Of a DNA stretch of 64,000 nt, positions 18,247-29,531 are shown in pieces (position 1 is the first letter of the stretch; every line of letters begins with the position of its first letter). The DNA lies in NCBI RefSeq assembly GCF_023156245.1, contig NZ_JAKZAH010000002.1:124001-188000 (forward strand), in the 5' to 3' direction. Source of the DNA: Marinobacter bryozoorum. GTDB lineage: Bacteria; Pseudomonadota; Gammaproteobacteria; Pseudomonadales; Oleiphilaceae. Below the pieces are notes generated by a model. It saw only the letters and a program-made list of their open reading frames with translations. It ran no database searches and was not told the DNA's origin. A program made the position numbers and the translations under genes.

Positions 18247-19152
18247 TTAACCTCTGCCTTTGGTTCTTGTTTTCCAGGGTTTATGGTTCTTTTCAGTCCA
18301 GTTGATGATCATACCTGCTACGTTCTTGCCGGTGGCATTTTCGATGCCTTCCAGGCCAGGTGAAGAGTTCACCTCCATCACCAGTGGACCACGGCTGGAG
18401 CGCAACAAGTCGACACCGGCCACGTTCAGGCCCATGGCCTTGGCGGCAGTGATGGCGGTACGCCGCTCTTCCGGCGTTATACGCACCAGCGATGCAGTGC
18501 CACCCCTGTGCAGGTTGGAACGGAATTCCCCTTCTGCGCCCTGGCGCTTCATGGCAGCGATCACCTTGTCACCGATCACAAAGCAGCGAATGTCCGCCCC
18601 GCCGGCTTCCTTGATGAACTCCTGCACGAGGATGTCCGCCTTCAGGCCCATAAAGGCCTCGATGACACTCTCCGCCGCCTTGCGGGTCTCCGCCAGTACC
18701 ACGCCGATGCCCTGGGTTCCCTGCAGCAGCTTGATGACCACCGGGGCACCACCCACCATTTGGAGCAGCTCCGGGACGTTATCGGGCTTGTTGGCGAACC
18801 CGGTGACCGGCATGCCAACGCCCTTTCGGGCGAGCAGCTGCAACGACCGCAGCTTGTCCCGGGACCGGGTAATGGCCACGGATTCGTTGACCGGGAACAC
18901 GCCCATCATCTCGAACTGGCGCAGCACCGCCGTACCGTAGAAGGTCACCGAGGCGCCGATACGGGGAATCGCCACATCGAAGTCCTCCAGCACTTCCTCG
19001 TGATAATGGATCCGGGGATCGGCGGATGTGATATTCATGGAGCAGTGCAGCGCATCAATCACCCGCACCTCGTGCCCCCGGTTAATACCCTCTTCCACCA
19101 GGCGACGCGTGGAATACAGGTGCCTGTTACGGGAGAGAATTGCTATTTTCAT
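18247..19152 (-). CDS. rimK: ATP-grasp glutamate ligase RimK
   Basis: A 301-residue ATP-grasp ligase that in E. coli adds glutamates to the C-terminus of ribosomal protein S6 (and can make poly-glutamate). ATP-grasp landmarks are [34 protein letters not shown] and [14 protein letters not shown]. Length is that of canonical RimK. Start overlaps the RimB-like gene stop by 4 bases (ATGA). Confidence 0.95.
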   Translation of the reverse strand: MKIAILSRNRHLYSTRRLVEEGINRGHEVRVIDALHCSMNITSADPRIHYHEEVLEDFDVAIPRIGASVTFYGTAVLRQFEMMGVFPVNESVAITRSRDKLRSLQLLARKGVGMPVTGFANKPDNVPELLQMVGGAPVVIKLLQGTQGIGVVLAETRKAAESVIEAFMGLKADILVQEFIKEAGGADIRCFVIGDKVIAAMKRQGAEGEFRSNLHRGGTASLVRITPEERRTAITAAKAMGLNVAGVDLLRSSRGPLVMEVNSSPGLEGIENATGKNVAGMIINWTEKNHKPWKTRTKGRG

Positions 19153-19640
19153 TCGTCAGTCCTCAGTACCGGTTCTCCGGCGAGATAGGAGGCTTCCGGC
19201 ATGACCGTACAGCGGCCAGCCATGGCAGTTCGGCCCAACAGCATACGGAATCGCATGGAATCCCGATTGGTCAGGGTCATTTCGATGGGCCAGCTCTGAT
19301 CACCCACTACCACACGGGTTTCAATGACCAGTCGCATTTCCTGGTGGCCACCGGAATCGGTGACGGTGCGCTCATCAATTACCACCGCATCACACTCCAC
19401 CACGTTATGCAGGTTGTGTTGCTCCGGGTGTACCCAGAACTTCACTCGGCGCTGGCCATTTTCCGTGTAGGGTTCGGTTCGGAAGGTGTGCAGGCAAGAC
19501 GTGCGGGCACCGGTGTCCACCTTTGCCTTCAGGCGCGGGATGTCCAGCTCCGGCAAGGCCAGCCACTCCCTCCAGCCGAGGGCAACACGCTCACTGACAC
19601 CCTCACCGGGCGCCTGCTTGGGCGGTGAATTTCCAGGCAT
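19149..19640 (-). CDS. RimB-like ATP-dependent zinc protease
   Basis: A 163-residue member of the RimB/RloA family of retropepsin-like fold proteins: the [15 protein letters not shown] motif corresponds to the aspartic protease active-site DTGA, and [16 protein letters not shown] is the second conserved block. In Pseudomonas, RimB works with RimK in controlling ribosomal protein S6 modification. First gene of the rimB-rimK-deacylase operon. Confidence 0.85.
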   Translation of the reverse strand: MPGNSPPKQAPGEGVSERVALGWREWLALPELDIPRLKAKVDTGARTSCLHTFRTEPYTENGQRRVKFWVHPEQHNLHNVVECDAVVIDERTVTDSGGHQEMRLVIETRVVVGDQSWPIEMTLTNRDSMRFRMLLGRTAMAGRCTVMPEASYLAGEPVLRTDE

Positions 19641-19839
19641 GGTCTGGTTCCTTGTGTTGTTATAGGGGCCATGAAACTGAGCGCATTAGAAGGGGCAATG
19701 CCCCTCCACTCAATACGCATAATTGCCAACGGGGAACTTTTAAAGAATCAATAAGCTACACTCACTATAATCCAGCCGGGGACTTCCGGCGAATAATCCC
19801 CTGCCGTTCATTCATCCCCATAGCTTCAGGATTGTCGCC

Positions 19840-21246
19840 ATGCCCCACCTGGTCTGGTTCCGTAACGACCTTCGCACCGCCGATAACCCCGCCCTCGCCG
19901 CGGCTTGCGGCAAGCAGCAAAATGTCCAGGCGCTGTTTATACTCACCCCCGGTCAATGGCAGCAGCATGACTGGTCCCCTGCACGGGTCGGTCAGTTACT
20001 GGGCCACCTGGACGACCTGGGACAGCAACTGGCGAAGCTGGGCATAGCGCTTGATATTCTCGAAGGTGACGACTTCGCCGGAAGCCTTCAGCAACTGGCA
20101 GATTACTGCCACCAGCATGGTATCCGTGCGCTGCACTTCAACGAAGAATACGGAATCAACGAGCGTCGGCGGGACAAACAGGTCCATGACCGGCTGACGA
20201 AAGACGACATCACGGTCAAAAAATACCGGGACCAGACCGTGGCACCGGTCGGTACCATACGCACGGGCAAGGATGAACCCTATTCGGTATTTACCCCCTT
20301 CTCCCGGCGCTGGCGCCAATGGATAGAAGACACCTCTCCCACGGTTTTCCCGGTACCTGACCCAGCGGGTGAACCGCTACCCTGGAGTCCCCACGGCCAT
20401 ACCCCGGAAAACCTGGGCTTCCCCTCTCCGCCACCCACGCTGGTCGCTCCCTCAGAGAGCAGCGCCCACGACCAGCTTGAGTCGTTCCTTGATGAGCGAT
20501 GCGGCAACTACAAGTCCAGGCGAGACTTCCCTGCCCTGGATGGCACCAGCCAGCTCTCACCTTACCTGGCCATTGGAGCCCTGTCCGGGCGGCAGTGCCT
20601 GATAGCAGCCCGGGAGGCACAGGGGCGTGGTGGTAACCAGGAGGGATTCAGCACATGGGTCAACGAGATTGCCTGGCGGGATTTCTACATCCACATCCTT
20701 TATCACTACCCCCGGGTCAGCATGCACCGGGCCTTCAAACCGGACACGGAAGCCCTGCGCTGGAACGATCCCGGCGAGCACTTCGAGGCCTGGAAGGCGG
20801 GGCGCACGGGCATCCCGATTGTGGACGCTGGTATGCGTCAGCTTCGGGAAACCGGCTGGATGCACAATCGCCTGCGGATGATCACCGCCATGTTCCTGAG
20901 CAAGAACCTGTTTATCGACTGGCGCCTTGGGGAGGCGTGGTTCATGCAGAACCTGGTGGACGGTTTCCTGGCTTCCAACAATGGCGGCTGGCAATGGAGC
21001 GCCTCCACCGGCACGGATGCGGCGCCCTACTTCCGGGTGTTTAACCCGGTGACCCAGAGTGAGCGGTTTGATCCGAAGGGGGAGTTTATCCGTCGCTGGG
21101 TGCCCGAGCTGGCCAAACTGGATAACAAGCGGATTCACAACCCAGGTGCCGGGGGTGTGATACCCGGGGGGTATCCTCGCCCTATAGTGGACCTCAAAGA
21201 GAGCCGGAAAGAAGCTATTGCGCGGTTTGAGGCGTTAAAAAGGTAG
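19840..21246 (+). CDS. phrB: deoxyribodipyrimidine photolyase
   Basis: A 468-residue class I CPD photolyase. The N-terminal antenna domain starts LVWFRNDLRTADNPAL; the FAD-binding domain has NEIAWRDFYIHILYHYPR, GIPIVDAGMRQLRETGWMHN and NGGWQWSASTGTDAAPY. It repairs UV-induced pyrimidine dimers using blue light. The start is set by family alignment (MPHLVWFRNDLR). Confidence 0.93.
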   Translation: MPHLVWFRNDLRTADNPALAAACGKQQNVQALFILTPGQWQQHDWSPARVGQLLGHLDDLGQQLAKLGIALDILEGDDFAGSLQQLADYCHQHGIRALHFNEEYGINERRRDKQVHDRLTKDDITVKKYRDQTVAPVGTIRTGKDEPYSVFTPFSRRWRQWIEDTSPTVFPVPDPAGEPLPWSPHGHTPENLGFPSPPPTLVAPSESSAHDQLESFLDERCGNYKSRRDFPALDGTSQLSPYLAIGALSGRQCLIAAREAQGRGGNQEGFSTWVNEIAWRDFYIHILYHYPRVSMHRAFKPDTEALRWNDPGEHFEAWKAGRTGIPIVDAGMRQLRETGWMHNRLRMITAMFLSKNLFIDWRLGEAWFMQNLVDGFLASNNGGWQWSASTGTDAAPYFRVFNPVTQSERFDPKGEFIRRWVPELAKLDNKRIHNPGAGGVIPGGYPRPIVDLKESRKEAIARFEALKR

Positions 21247-21264
21247 CTCGCTGAACCTGGAGGC

Positions 21265-21396
21265 TGGCACCTTGGTATGAAGCGTGTGGTGGGAGACCTT
21301 TTTCCGGGACCGTCGAGCGCCAGGGAAGGCGCTCGTCGAGCCCTACATGGACGTACTCGCGGGCGTGTCCCGTAAAAAGGTATCGCTCCACGCGCC
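21265..21396 (+). repeat. structured intergenic repeat, copy 1
   Basis: Outer arms 21296-21310 and 21367-21381 match as an inverted repeat at 14 of 15 positions. An internal hairpin has arms 21315-21321 and 21328-21334. The same flanking words, ordered TGGCACC, CTTTTTCCGGGAC, CATGGA, GTGTCCCG, appear inverted in copy 2. With copy 2 it fills the 428-base gap between the photolyase and moeB genes; no protein-coding gene is seen there. Confidence 0.65.
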
Positions 21397-21496
21397 ACCC
21401 CCGCGTTGGCAGGCCAGCCGGGCTGAGATTCACTCCAGTATGTTTATTGCTGTTCCGATGCCTGAAGCCATACAAGACTGCGACCAGCTGCGGGGC

Positions 21497-21620
21497 GCGA
21501 ACGGCGATGACCTTTTCCGGGACACGCCGTGAATCCATCCATGGAGGCTCTTCAAAAACGTCCCTGTTTTTGAAGGTCCCGGAAAAGGTCCTCACCTTAC
21601 GCGCTGGAACCTTGGTGCCA
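21497..21620 (-). repeat. structured intergenic repeat, copy 2 (inverted)
   Basis: Outer arms 21510-21523 and 21576-21589 are a perfect 14-bp inverted repeat; the inner hairpin has arms 21550-21559 and 21566-21575 with a 6-base loop. On the minus strand it aligns with copy 1 except that the inner hairpin has a wholly different sequence, i.e. the structure is kept while the stem sequence changed. Confidence 0.65.
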
Positions 21621-21674
21621 TTCTCGCCGCCAGCCTTGGATAATGTCCTGGCGCTGCGAGGCTGAAGATAACTG

Positions 21675-22418
21675 TCAACTACAAACCGGACAATCCGGAT
21701 CCCGGGCCAGCTTCATCTCCCGCCATTCCATCTGCCAGGCATCCAGGATCAGCAGACGGCCAATCAATGGTCGCCCCTTGCCGGAAATCACCTTGATGGC
21801 CTCCATGGCCTGGGTGGCACCGATCATACCCACCAGCGGACCGATCACCCCGGCCTCGGAACAGGTCAGGTCCTCATTGCCCTGCTCCGGATACAGGCAG
21901 TGATAACAGGGGCTGCTTTCGTCCCGGGAATCGAATACCGACACCTGGCCCTCTCCGCGAATAGCCGCACCGGAGACCAGCGGAACCCGGGCCGCAACGC
22001 AGGCCCGGTTCAGGGCGAACCGCGTATTGAAATTGTCGGTGCAGTCCAGCACCAGGTCCACGCCGGCAACCACTTCCGCCAGGAGCTCCCCTTCCAGCCG
22101 CTCCACGCGCGCCGTTACCGAAATCTCCGGGTTGATCGCCCTGACCCGCTCGGCCAGTACCTCGGCCTTGGGACGGCCAACCGCGGCCTGGCCGAAGGCA
22201 ATCTGCCGCTGGAGATTGGCCAATTCAACTGCGTCGTCATCCGCCAGCACCAGCTGTCCCACCCCGGCTGCGCCAAGGTACAGGGCAACCGGACAGCCCA
22301 GGCCTCCGCTGCCGACCACCAGTACCCGGGCCTGCTTCAGGGCCAGCTGGCCTTCTACATCGAATCTGGGGAGGAGCAACTGGCGGCTGTATCGGAGGAG
22401 TTCATTGTCGTTGAGCAT
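21675..22418 (-). CDS. moeB: molybdopterin-synthase adenylyltransferase MoeB/ThiF/HesA family
   Basis: A 247-residue E1-like adenylyltransferase that activates the C-terminus of a ubiquitin-like sulphur carrier (MoaD or ThiS). ATP-binding loop VVGSGGLGCPVALYLGAAGVG (residues ~32-52, read in parts), Zn-binding Cys pairs CYHC and CPVC, and the catalytic Cys region LTCSEAGVIGPLVG. Position after hemA-prfA-prmC is as in Pseudomonas, where it is named moeB; a ThiF role cannot be excluded. Confidence 0.87.
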   Translation of the reverse strand: MLNDNELLRYSRQLLLPRFDVEGQLALKQARVLVVGSGGLGCPVALYLGAAGVGQLVLADDDAVELANLQRQIAFGQAAVGRPKAEVLAERVRAINPEISVTARVERLEGELLAEVVAGVDLVLDCTDNFNTRFALNRACVAARVPLVSGAAIRGEGQVSVFDSRDESSPCYHCLYPEQGNEDLTCSEAGVIGPLVGMIGATQAMEAIKVISGKGRPLIGRLLILDAWQMEWREMKLARDPDCPVCS

Positions 22419-22450
22419 TATGAAACCCTTGATTGGCTAGCGAATCTGCG

Positions 22451-22646
22451 GCCCTTCGACAGGCTCAGGGCAAGCGGAACGCACTGAGGGTGCTGTTTTG
22501 GCCACGAAATCCACGAAAGAACACGAAAGTTAAAAAAACAAAGGCTGCTTTTCCATTGTCATTTTTTAGTGTTCTTTCGTGGATTTCGTGGCTGAGAATT
22601 CTTTTCATTTGTCCGTACCCCGTTCGCCCTGAGCTTGTCGAAGGGC
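22451..22646. repeat. nested inverted-repeat element
   Basis: Outer arms 22451-22471 and 22626-22646 pair at 20 of 21 positions. Inner arms 22501-22524 and 22569-22592 are a perfect 24-bp inverted repeat around a 44-base A/T-rich loop. It separates prmC from moeB, and contains no credible gene. It looks like a composite of two dispersed palindromic repeats (REP or MITE-like). Confidence 0.65.
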
Positions 22647-22668
22647 TGTGGATTCCGTGGCAAAAAAA

Positions 22669-23508
22669 TTAGTGCCAGCGCCCCAGAGTCAGCCGGTCAT
22701 TGTCACCATAGTCCCTGCGGGTCTCGATACCCGAATAGCCGGCGGTCCGGAACAGTGACCTTACCGCCTCCCCCTGATTGTAGCCATGCTCCAGCACCAA
22801 CCAGCCCCCGGGGGTAAGCCAGTGCTGACTCTCGGTTACCAGGTGTCGTATCGCGTCCAGCCCGTCGGAGCCGGATACCAGGGCCGAATCGGGCTCGTGG
22901 CGAACATCGCCCCGGGACAGGTGGCGATCACCTTCCTCTATATAAGGCGGGTTGGAAATGACCAGGTCAAACTGCTGTGGCTCCACCTCATCGAACCAGT
23001 GACTGCGGATCACTGTGAGCGGCAGGCCGCATCGCTCGGCATTGCGGCGAGCCAGGGCGACCGCTGCAGGCACCAGGTCCGCGGCCAGCACCTGCCAGCC
23101 CGTCCGCTCCCTGAGCAGGGCCAGGGCGATAGCGCCGGTGCCTGTCCCCAGGTCGATGACCCGTGCCCTTTCAGGCAGTTCCAGTTCCAGGGCGGCTTCC
23201 ACCAGGCACTCGGTGTCCGGGCGGGGGATCAGGGTATCGGAGGTGACTTCCAGGGTCAGCGACCAGAAGTCCTGGTGGCCCAGGATGTGAGCGATGGGCT
23301 CACCCATTGAACGTCGTGCAACCAGATGGCGGAAATGCTCTAGCTGTTTATCCGTCAGTTCCGTCTCGGGAAAGGCCCGGAAGCGGGTCCGGGACCAGCC
23401 GGTGACCTCCGCCAGCAGTAACTCCGCATCCAGTCGCGGAGACTCGCTCCCGATCCGTCCGCAAGCCTCTGCCAGGGCCTGTTCGCAGGTCAGCAACGGT
23501 TCACTCAT
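22669..23508 (-). CDS. prmC: peptide chain release factor N5-glutamine methyltransferase
   Basis: A 279-residue SAM-dependent methyltransferase that methylates the Gln of the GGQ motif in release factors. The SAM loop is [15 protein letters not shown] and the catalytic NPPY is in [15 protein letters not shown]. It overlaps the prfA stop by 8 bases, matching the conserved hemA-prfA-prmC operon. Confidence 0.94.
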   Translation of the reverse strand: MSEPLLTCEQALAEACGRIGSESPRLDAELLLAEVTGWSRTRFRAFPETELTDKQLEHFRHLVARRSMGEPIAHILGHQDFWSLTLEVTSDTLIPRPDTECLVEAALELELPERARVIDLGTGTGAIALALLRERTGWQVLAADLVPAAVALARRNAERCGLPLTVIRSHWFDEVEPQQFDLVISNPPYIEEGDRHLSRGDVRHEPDSALVSGSDGLDAIRHLVTESQHWLTPGGWLVLEHGYNQGEAVRSLFRTAGYSGIETRRDYGDNDRLTLGRWH

Positions 23509-24586
23509 CCGACAGGCTGGCGAGCAGGTCTGCCTGGTGCTCCTGCTGCAAAGGCATGATCACCGGGCCCAGGTCGCCTGCGATCACCTCATCCAGTTTA
23601 TAGAGGGTAAGGTTGATGCGGTGGTCAGTCACACGCCCCTGGGGGAAGTTGTAAGTGCGGATACGCTCAGAGCGATCGCCACTGCCCACCAGGCTCTTGC
23701 GGGCAGCAGCCTGGCTCTGGGCCTGCTTTTCCGCCTCCATGTTCTTGAGCCGGGACTGCAGGAAGCTCATGGCCTTGGCCCGGTTCTTGTGCTGGGAACG
23801 CTCTTCCTGGCACTCCACTACGATACCGGTGGGAATATGGGTGATACGGATGGCCGAATCCGTCTTGTTGACGTGCTGACCACCAGCACCGGACGCACGG
23901 AAGGTATCTACCCTCAGATCGGCCTTGTTGATCTCGATAGCCTCGGCCTCGTCCGCTTCCGACATAACGGCCACGGTGCAGGCGGAAGTATGGATACGCC
24001 CCTGGGACTCCGTCTCCGGCACCCGTTGCACACGGTGCGCGCCGGATTCGAACTTGAGGGCACCATAGACGCCATCACCACTGACGCGGCTGATGATTTC
24101 CTTGTAACCGCCGTGCTCTCCCTCGCTGGCGCTGATCACCTCTACCTGCCAGCGCCGGGTTTCCGCATAGCGGCTGTACATACGGAAAAGATCACCGGCA
24201 AACAGGGCAGCCTCGTCGCCGCCGGTGCCGGCGCGGATTTCCAGGAATACGTTCTTGCTGTCATCCGGGTCCTTGGGCAGCATCAACCGTTGCAGTTCTT
24301 CATCCAGTTCATCGCGTTTCTGGCGGGCGGACGTTATTTCCTCCTCCGCCATCTCACGCATGTCGGCATCCCCTTCCCGGGCCAGCTCCTCGGCGGTAGC
24401 CAGGTCGTCCAGGGTGCGACGCCAGGCCTGGAAGCACTGGACGATGGGCTCGATCTCGGCAAATTCCTTCGATAGTTCACGGAACTGCTTCTGGTCAGCA
24501 ATCACGCCCGGGTCACCCAGCAACGCGCTGACTTCCTCGAAGCGGTCAACCAGTTGCTCGAGGCGGGCCTGAATGGATGCTTTCAT
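23501..24586 (-). CDS. prfA: peptide chain release factor 1
   Basis: A 361-residue class I release factor recognising UAA and UAG. The stop-codon reading tripeptide is PET in [15 protein letters not shown] (PxT class of RF1) and the peptidyl-hydrolysis GGQ is in [15 protein letters not shown]. The start at 24586 agrees with family length; its ATG overlaps the hemA stop by 4 bases. Confidence 0.95.
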   Translation of the reverse strand: MKASIQARLEQLVDRFEEVSALLGDPGVIADQKQFRELSKEFAEIEPIVQCFQAWRRTLDDLATAEELAREGDADMREMAEEEITSARQKRDELDEELQRLMLPKDPDDSKNVFLEIRAGTGGDEAALFAGDLFRMYSRYAETRRWQVEVISASEGEHGGYKEIISRVSGDGVYGALKFESGAHRVQRVPETESQGRIHTSACTVAVMSEADEAEAIEINKADLRVDTFRASGAGGQHVNKTDSAIRITHIPTGIVVECQEERSQHKNRAKAMSFLQSRLKNMEAEKQAQSQAAARKSLVGSGDRSERIRTYNFPQGRVTDHRINLTLYKLDEVIAGDLGPVIMPLQQEHQADLLASLSDE

Positions 24587-25875
24587 GTTTTTTCCAGTGT
24601 GATGGGACTGTCCTGCGGGTCCAGGGCTTCGAGCTGGTGCAACTCGCGCAGCCACCCGGCCACTTCCGGACGACCTTCAGCAGACGCCTTGCGTACCTGC
24701 ACTGAAGGTTCATGCAACAGCTTGTTGGTCAGCCCGCGGGCCAGGCTGCGCAACACGGTCTCGGGATCATTGCCATTGCTCAGCGCCTTGAGCGCCTTGG
24801 CCACTTCCAGGTCCCTCAAAGCCTCCGCACGCTCGCGATATTGTTTGAGGGTAGACACTGCATCCAGGGCTCGAATCTGACTGAGGAAGTCCTGGGTACC
24901 AGCAACGATCAGGTTCTCCGCTTCCCGCGCAGCCCCTTCCCGGGAGCGCAGGTTTTCTTCGATCACCTGGCGCAGGTCGTCAACGGTATACAGGTAGACA
25001 TCATCAAGGCGGGCCACTTCCGGCTCGATATCCCGGGGCACCGCGATATCGACCATGAAATAAGGACGATGTTTACGCTTTTTCAGCGCCCGCTCGACAG
25101 CACCCTTGCCCAGGATAGGCAGCGGGCTGGCCGTGGAGGAGATAATAATGTCAACATCCTTCAGGTGCTCCGGTATATCGGACAGCACAATGCCCCGCCC
25201 GCCGTGGGCCTCAGCCAGGGCCTGGGCCCGCTCCACGGTCCGGTTGGCAACAATGAAGTCTTTGACACCCGCCTCTGACAAATGCCGGGCCACCAGTTCG
25301 ATGGTCTTGCCGGCACCGATTAACAACGCCCGGTTACGGGACAGGTCGGAGAAGATATGGTGCGCCATGCTGACCGCTGCATAGGCAACAGACACCGGGT
25401 TCTCACCGATGGCCGTTTCGGTCCGCACCCGCTTGGCCACGGAGAAGGTATGCTCGAACAGGCGCGACAGGAAGGAACCACTGGCACCATGCTCCCGGGC
25501 CAGGGCGTAGGCGTCCTTCAGCTGCCCCAGTATCTGCGGCTCACCCAACACCATGGAATCCAGGCCAGCAGCCACACGCATCACATGCCGCACCGCTTCA
25601 CTGTCCCGATGGATATACACGGAATTTTCCAGGTCAGCCGGCGCCAGCTCATGGAAGCCAGCCAGCCACCGCAGCAGGACCGGGGCACAGTCGTCGTCAC
25701 CGGCAAGGTACAATTCCGTGCGGTTGCAGGTGGACAGAATAGCCGCCTCGCTGGCGCCGGTAGCCACCTGCAGCTCACGGAATGCGTCCGGTATACGCTC
25801 CGGCGTAAAAGCTACCCGCTCACGGATCTCCAGTGGCGCCGTGCGATGGTTAATACCCAGTGTGATTAGTGCCAT
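24583..25875 (-). CDS. hemA: glutamyl-tRNA reductase
   Basis: A 430-residue enzyme that reduces glutamyl-tRNA to glutamate-1-semialdehyde, the first step of the C5 haem pathway. Catalytic Cys lies in [10 protein letters not shown] (residues ~46-55); NADP domain seen in [16 protein letters not shown]. The start is the M of [12 protein letters not shown], the usual N-terminus; a much longer in-frame extension upstream has no family support. The 240 bases to the divergent TPR gene should hold both promoters. Confidence 0.95.
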   Translation of the reverse strand: MALITLGINHRTAPLEIRERVAFTPERIPDAFRELQVATGASEAAILSTCNRTELYLAGDDDCAPVLLRWLAGFHELAPADLENSVYIHRDSEAVRHVMRVAAGLDSMVLGEPQILGQLKDAYALAREHGASGSFLSRLFEHTFSVAKRVRTETAIGENPVSVAYAAVSMAHHIFSDLSRNRALLIGAGKTIELVARHLSEAGVKDFIVANRTVERAQALAEAHGGRGIVLSDIPEHLKDVDIIISSTASPLPILGKGAVERALKKRKHRPYFMVDIAVPRDIEPEVARLDDVYLYTVDDLRQVIEENLRSREGAAREAENLIVAGTQDFLSQIRALDAVSTLKQYRERAEALRDLEVAKALKALSNGNDPETVLRSLARGLTNKLLHEPSVQVRKASAEGRPEVAGWLRELHQLEALDPQDSPITLEKT

Positions 25876-26115
25876 AGTGAACGAGCAGACTCCGAAGCCG
25901 GTCCCGAAAAGGGCGGACTTGACGTTTATAAAGGGCATTTTACCGGCGCAACCGCCGGTCTGCCACCCGCCAATGGAGGTATACCGCTGATAACACCACT
26001 CTGTACGGACAATCCGAAGCCATAATAGCCGGGTGTTAACGGGCGACTTGGGCCCGTCCCGGCCTTGTGCCATCATAGCCTGTCGACGGCCTTGCCCTTT
26101 ACCCCAGGAAGCCCA

Positions 26116-27864
26116 ATGCCAAGAAAAGCCCTGTATCTCGCTATCAGTCTTCTCGCCTTCACCGGCTGCGCCAGCATGGACGCCCGCGACCCTGAACCAG
26201 GCCCGGCAGAACATCAGGAGCCAGCATCAGCCACAGAGCCGCCGGGTGCAGAGGCACCCTTAACCGAACGGGAATTCCGTCCGGAAGAACTCTACCTTCT
26301 CCTGACGGGGGAGATAGCGGCGCAACGGGGCCGTTACGATGTCACCCTGGCCAATTACGTCGAGGCGGCAGTACAGTCCGGTGATACCGGCGTGATCAGA
26401 CGGGCACTGCTGATTGCCGAATCCCTTAACAGCCAGAGCGCCGTACGCACCCTCACTGAAACCTGGATCGACGTAGCCCCCAAGAACGAGGAAGCGCGCC
26501 GGGCAGCAGCCATCCAGGCCCTGCGGGATGGCGACCTTGGAGCTACCCTAAACCACCTGGAGCAGATTCTTCAGATGGGGGGTGATGCTGACTTTGACGG
26601 CCTGGCGGCCATGACACCAAGATTGCCCCAGGATCAGCAGCGTGAACTGGGGCGACTGTTCGGCGAACTACAGGACCGGCACCCGGACAATGCGGAAATC
26701 CGTTACAGCACCGCCCTGCTGCAGAACCTGACCGGTTCCCCGGAAACCGCGCTGGAAACATTACGCCCCCTGATGGAGCAAAAGCAAAGCGAGTTCCAGC
26801 CTGCGCTCGTGCTCCAGGGAGAGCTGCTTTATGAACTCGGACGCACGCGCGAGGCCCTGCAGCACCTGCAGACCAACTCCCGTCGTTACCCGGAAAGCCG
26901 GCAGCTGGGTACACTCTATGCCCGTATCCTGGTCAGCGAGGAAGAAATGCGCGCCGCCCAGGACGAGTTCAGCCGCCTGGTGGAACAGTTCCCCGGTGAG
27001 CACGGCCTGCGCCTGTCCCGGGCGCTGGTGGCTATCGAGAACGATGAGCTGGCGCTGGCACGCCAGGACCTCCGCCATCTGATCGCCATTGGCCAGCAAA
27101 CCAGCCAGGCCCACTATTACATGGGGCAGATTGCCGAGAAACAGGGCCACCCGGACCAGGCCATTACCTGGTACGACCAGGTTAGCGAAGGCAGCCACTA
27201 CCACCCTGCCCTGAGCCGGGCTGCAGAATTAAGGGCAAGGGCGGGTGACCTGGACTCGGCCCTCGAGCAGTTGCGTGGAGTACGCGAAGCCAACCCTGAC
27301 GACGCAGCAACCCTGTGGCTGCTCGAGGTAAACCTGCTGCAGGGCCATAACCTGCACGACCAGGCCCTGGCCACGGCTACCGAGGCCCTGGAAGCACACC
27401 CGGAAGATCAGAGCCTGCTCTACGCACGGTCAATGATCCATGAACACCTGGACCAGATCGACCAGGCCCTGGCCGACCTGCGCACAATGATAGAACTGAA
27501 ACCGGATAACCCTACAGCCCTCAACGCCCTCGGCTACGTGATGACGATCCACTCCGAGCAACTGGAAGAGGCGCAGGGTTATATAGAACAAGCCCTGGCC
27601 CTGGACCCCGGCAACCCTGCTGTACTGGATAGCATGGGCTGGGTCCTGTATCGCCAGGGGGACAAGGAGGGCGCGCTGGACTACCTTCACCAGGCTTACG
27701 AAATCTATCCGGACCCGGAAATCGCGGCCCACTACGGTGAAGTACTCTGGTCTCTCGGCCAGCGGGCCCAGGCCCGGGTAGTCTGGGAACGGGCCGCGGA
27801 CGACGACCCGGAACACGAACTTTTGCAGGAGACCCTGCAACGACTGGGTGTAGATGACCTGTGA
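26116..27864 (+). CDS. TPR-repeat lipoprotein
   Basis: A 582-residue protein with a lipoprotein signal (lipobox FTGC near residue 16) and tetratricopeptide repeats along most of its length, for instance [20 protein letters not shown] and [20 protein letters not shown]. The gene sits upstream of lolB in Pseudomonas and relatives too. Likely an outer-membrane-associated scaffold; precise role unknown. AGGAAG ribosome site supports the chosen start. The stop overlaps the lolB GTG. Confidence 0.85.
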   Translation: MPRKALYLAISLLAFTGCASMDARDPEPGPAEHQEPASATEPPGAEAPLTEREFRPEELYLLLTGEIAAQRGRYDVTLANYVEAAVQSGDTGVIRRALLIAESLNSQSAVRTLTETWIDVAPKNEEARRAAAIQALRDGDLGATLNHLEQILQMGGDADFDGLAAMTPRLPQDQQRELGRLFGELQDRHPDNAEIRYSTALLQNLTGSPETALETLRPLMEQKQSEFQPALVLQGELLYELGRTREALQHLQTNSRRYPESRQLGTLYARILVSEEEMRAAQDEFSRLVEQFPGEHGLRLSRALVAIENDELALARQDLRHLIAIGQQTSQAHYYMGQIAEKQGHPDQAITWYDQVSEGSHYHPALSRAAELRARAGDLDSALEQLRGVREANPDDAATLWLLEVNLLQGHNLHDQALATATEALEAHPEDQSLLYARSMIHEHLDQIDQALADLRTMIELKPDNPTALNALGYVMTIHSEQLEEAQGYIEQALALDPGNPAVLDSMGWVLYRQGDKEGALDYLHQAYEIYPDPEIAAHYGEVLWSLGQRAQARVVWERAADDDPEHELLQETLQRLGVDDL

Positions 27865-28511
27865 GCATCCTGGATCGCGTACTCATCAAACCACTTGCCA
27901 TACTGACACTGGCCCTCACCCTGGGCGCCTGCGCAACCCTTGAGCAGGAACCCCTGCCTGCGGGATTCAGTGAGCAACCACCTGCCGACTGGGCCGAGCG
28001 GCAGCGCACGCTGCAGAACTTCAGTCACTGGGTATTGACCGGCAAGCTCGCCGTTCGCCAGCCTGGCGAGAGCGGCTCTGCAGTCATCAATCGCTGGACC
28101 CAGGACAACGAGCACTATGAGCTTGCCCTGTCCTCCAGCTTCCTGGGCATGGGCAGCACCCGCCTCGAAGGCTCCCCGGGGTTTATCGAGCTGGAACTGC
28201 CTGATGGCGAAACCTACGCCTCATCGGATCCCCAGGGGTTGATCTATGCCGCCACCGGCTGGGAGTTGCCCATTGAAGCGCTGGTGTGGTGGGTCCGGGG
28301 GCTGCCCGCGCCGGAAGGTGAATTCCGCCTGGCCTTTAACCAGGACGGTCAACTCGCCCAGTTACAACAGAAAGGCTGGACCATCCGCTATGAGCGTTGG
28401 CGTGCATTCATGGATGACCGGCCGGACCTGCCGGCTCGCCTGACAGCACGCAAGGACCAGAAGCTGGTGCGACTGGTGGTGTCCTCCTGGCAGCCTGACG
28501 GGGCCGACTGA
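27861..28511 (+). CDS. lolB: outer-membrane lipoprotein insertion factor LolB
   Basis: A 216-residue lipoprotein (lipobox LGAC near residue 24) that accepts lipoproteins from LolA and inserts them in the outer membrane. Typical features: [16 protein letters not shown], the loop around [22 protein letters not shown] (read in parts), and the C-terminal strand [12 protein letters not shown] start overlapping the TPR gene stop; 1 base before ispE. Context TPR-lolB-ispE is conserved. Confidence 0.93.
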   Translation: MSILDRVLIKPLAILTLALTLGACATLEQEPLPAGFSEQPPADWAERQRTLQNFSHWVLTGKLAVRQPGESGSAVINRWTQDNEHYELALSSSFLGMGSTRLEGSPGFIELELPDGETYASSDPQGLIYAATGWELPIEALVWWVRGLPAPEGEFRLAFNQDGQLAQLQQKGWTIRYERWRAFMDDRPDLPARLTARKDQKLVRLVVSSWQPDGAD

Positions 28512-28512
28512 C

Positions 28513-29382
28513 ATGACAGCGGGCACCCCCAGGGCAATCACACTGCCTTCTCCTGCCAAGCTTAACCTGTTCCTGCATATCACCGGGCGCCGCGCTGATG
28601 GCTACCACGAACTGCAGACCCTGTTTCAGTTCCTGGACTATGGTGACAGTCTCACCTTTAAGCTTAGAGAAGATGGCATGATTACCCTGACGCCTGGGCT
28701 GGAGGGCGTACCGCCAGAGCAGAACCTGGTTGTCCGGGCCGCCCGGAGCCTCCAGCAAGCATCCGGGACTACCCTGGGGGCTGACATCCTCCTGGACAAA
28801 AAACTCCCCATGGGGGGCGGTCTCGGCGGCGGCAGCTCCAATGCCGCCACCACACTGGCAGGCCTCAACTACCTTTGGCAGACCGGGCTGTCAGAAGACG
28901 AACTGGCGGAGCTGGGCCTCGCCCTTGGCGCCGATGTGCCGGTATTTGTGCGCGGCCGGGCCGCCCTGGGGGAAGGCGTGGGCGAAAAACTGACCCCCGC
29001 GAGCCCGCCTGAAGACTGGTTTATTGTTGTTAAACCACCGGTTGAAATCAGCACCGCTGAAATTTTTTCAGATCGAGGGTTGACAAGAAACACCCCCCGA
29101 ATCACAATAGCGCCCGCTTTTGAGGGAGACGCCTCAGGGTACCGAAACGATTGCGAGGATGTAGTCAAGCGACTGTATCCAGAGGTAAGAAACAGCCTGG
29201 ACTGGCTGAGCAAATTCGGACCCGCAAGGTTAACCGGAACAGGGGCTTGCATCTTTGGACGCTTCCCCACAGAAGCAGAAGCCCTGAAAGTCTGGGCAAA
29301 AAGACCCACCGGCATCAAGGGGTTCGTAGCTAGAGGGGTGAACTATTCACCACTTCACACAAAGCTGACAGAGCTTAAATGA
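28513..29382 (+). CDS. ispE: 4-diphosphocytidyl-2-C-methyl-D-erythritol kinase
   Basis: A 289-residue GHMP kinase of the MEP isoprenoid pathway. N-terminal [22 protein letters not shown] contains the catalytic Lys (shown here in parts: [11 protein letters not shown] and [10 protein letters not shown]); glycine-rich ATP loop [16 protein letters not shown] follows at ~95; [10 protein letters not shown] is the third motif. Ends 22 bases before tRNA-Gln. Confidence 0.94.
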   Translation: MTAGTPRAITLPSPAKLNLFLHITGRRADGYHELQTLFQFLDYGDSLTFKLREDGMITLTPGLEGVPPEQNLVVRAARSLQQASGTTLGADILLDKKLPMGGGLGGGSSNAATTLAGLNYLWQTGLSEDELAELGLALGADVPVFVRGRAALGEGVGEKLTPASPPEDWFIVVKPPVEISTAEIFSDRGLTRNTPRITIAPAFEGDASGYRNDCEDVVKRLYPEVRNSLDWLSKFGPARLTGTGACIFGRFPTEAEALKVWAKRPTGIKGFVARGVNYSPLHTKLTELK

Positions 29383-29404
29383 TGCCGAGAAAGCAGCACG
29401 ATAC

Positions 29405-29479
29405 TGGGGTGTCGCCAAGTGGTAAGGCAACGGGTTTTGATCCCGTCATGCGCAGGTTCGAGTCCTGCCACCCCAGCCA
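29405..29479 (+). tRNA. tRNA-Gln (anticodon TTG)
   Basis: A 75-base cloverleaf: acceptor TGGGGTG pairs with CACCCCA, anticodon TTG at 29437-29439, T-loop GTTCGAGTCC, and an encoded CCA end. Located between ispE and prs as in Pseudomonas. Confidence 0.96.
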
Positions 29480-29531
29480 CCTTTCTTCCTCTTCCTCTGA
29501 ATCCAAAGCTGAATCACAGAAGGATACCGTC

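Noticed and set aside
24583..26214. Long version of hemA starting near 26214
   Set aside because: The added 113 residues have no family similarity and overlap the divergent promoter region; the standard start at 25875 fits.
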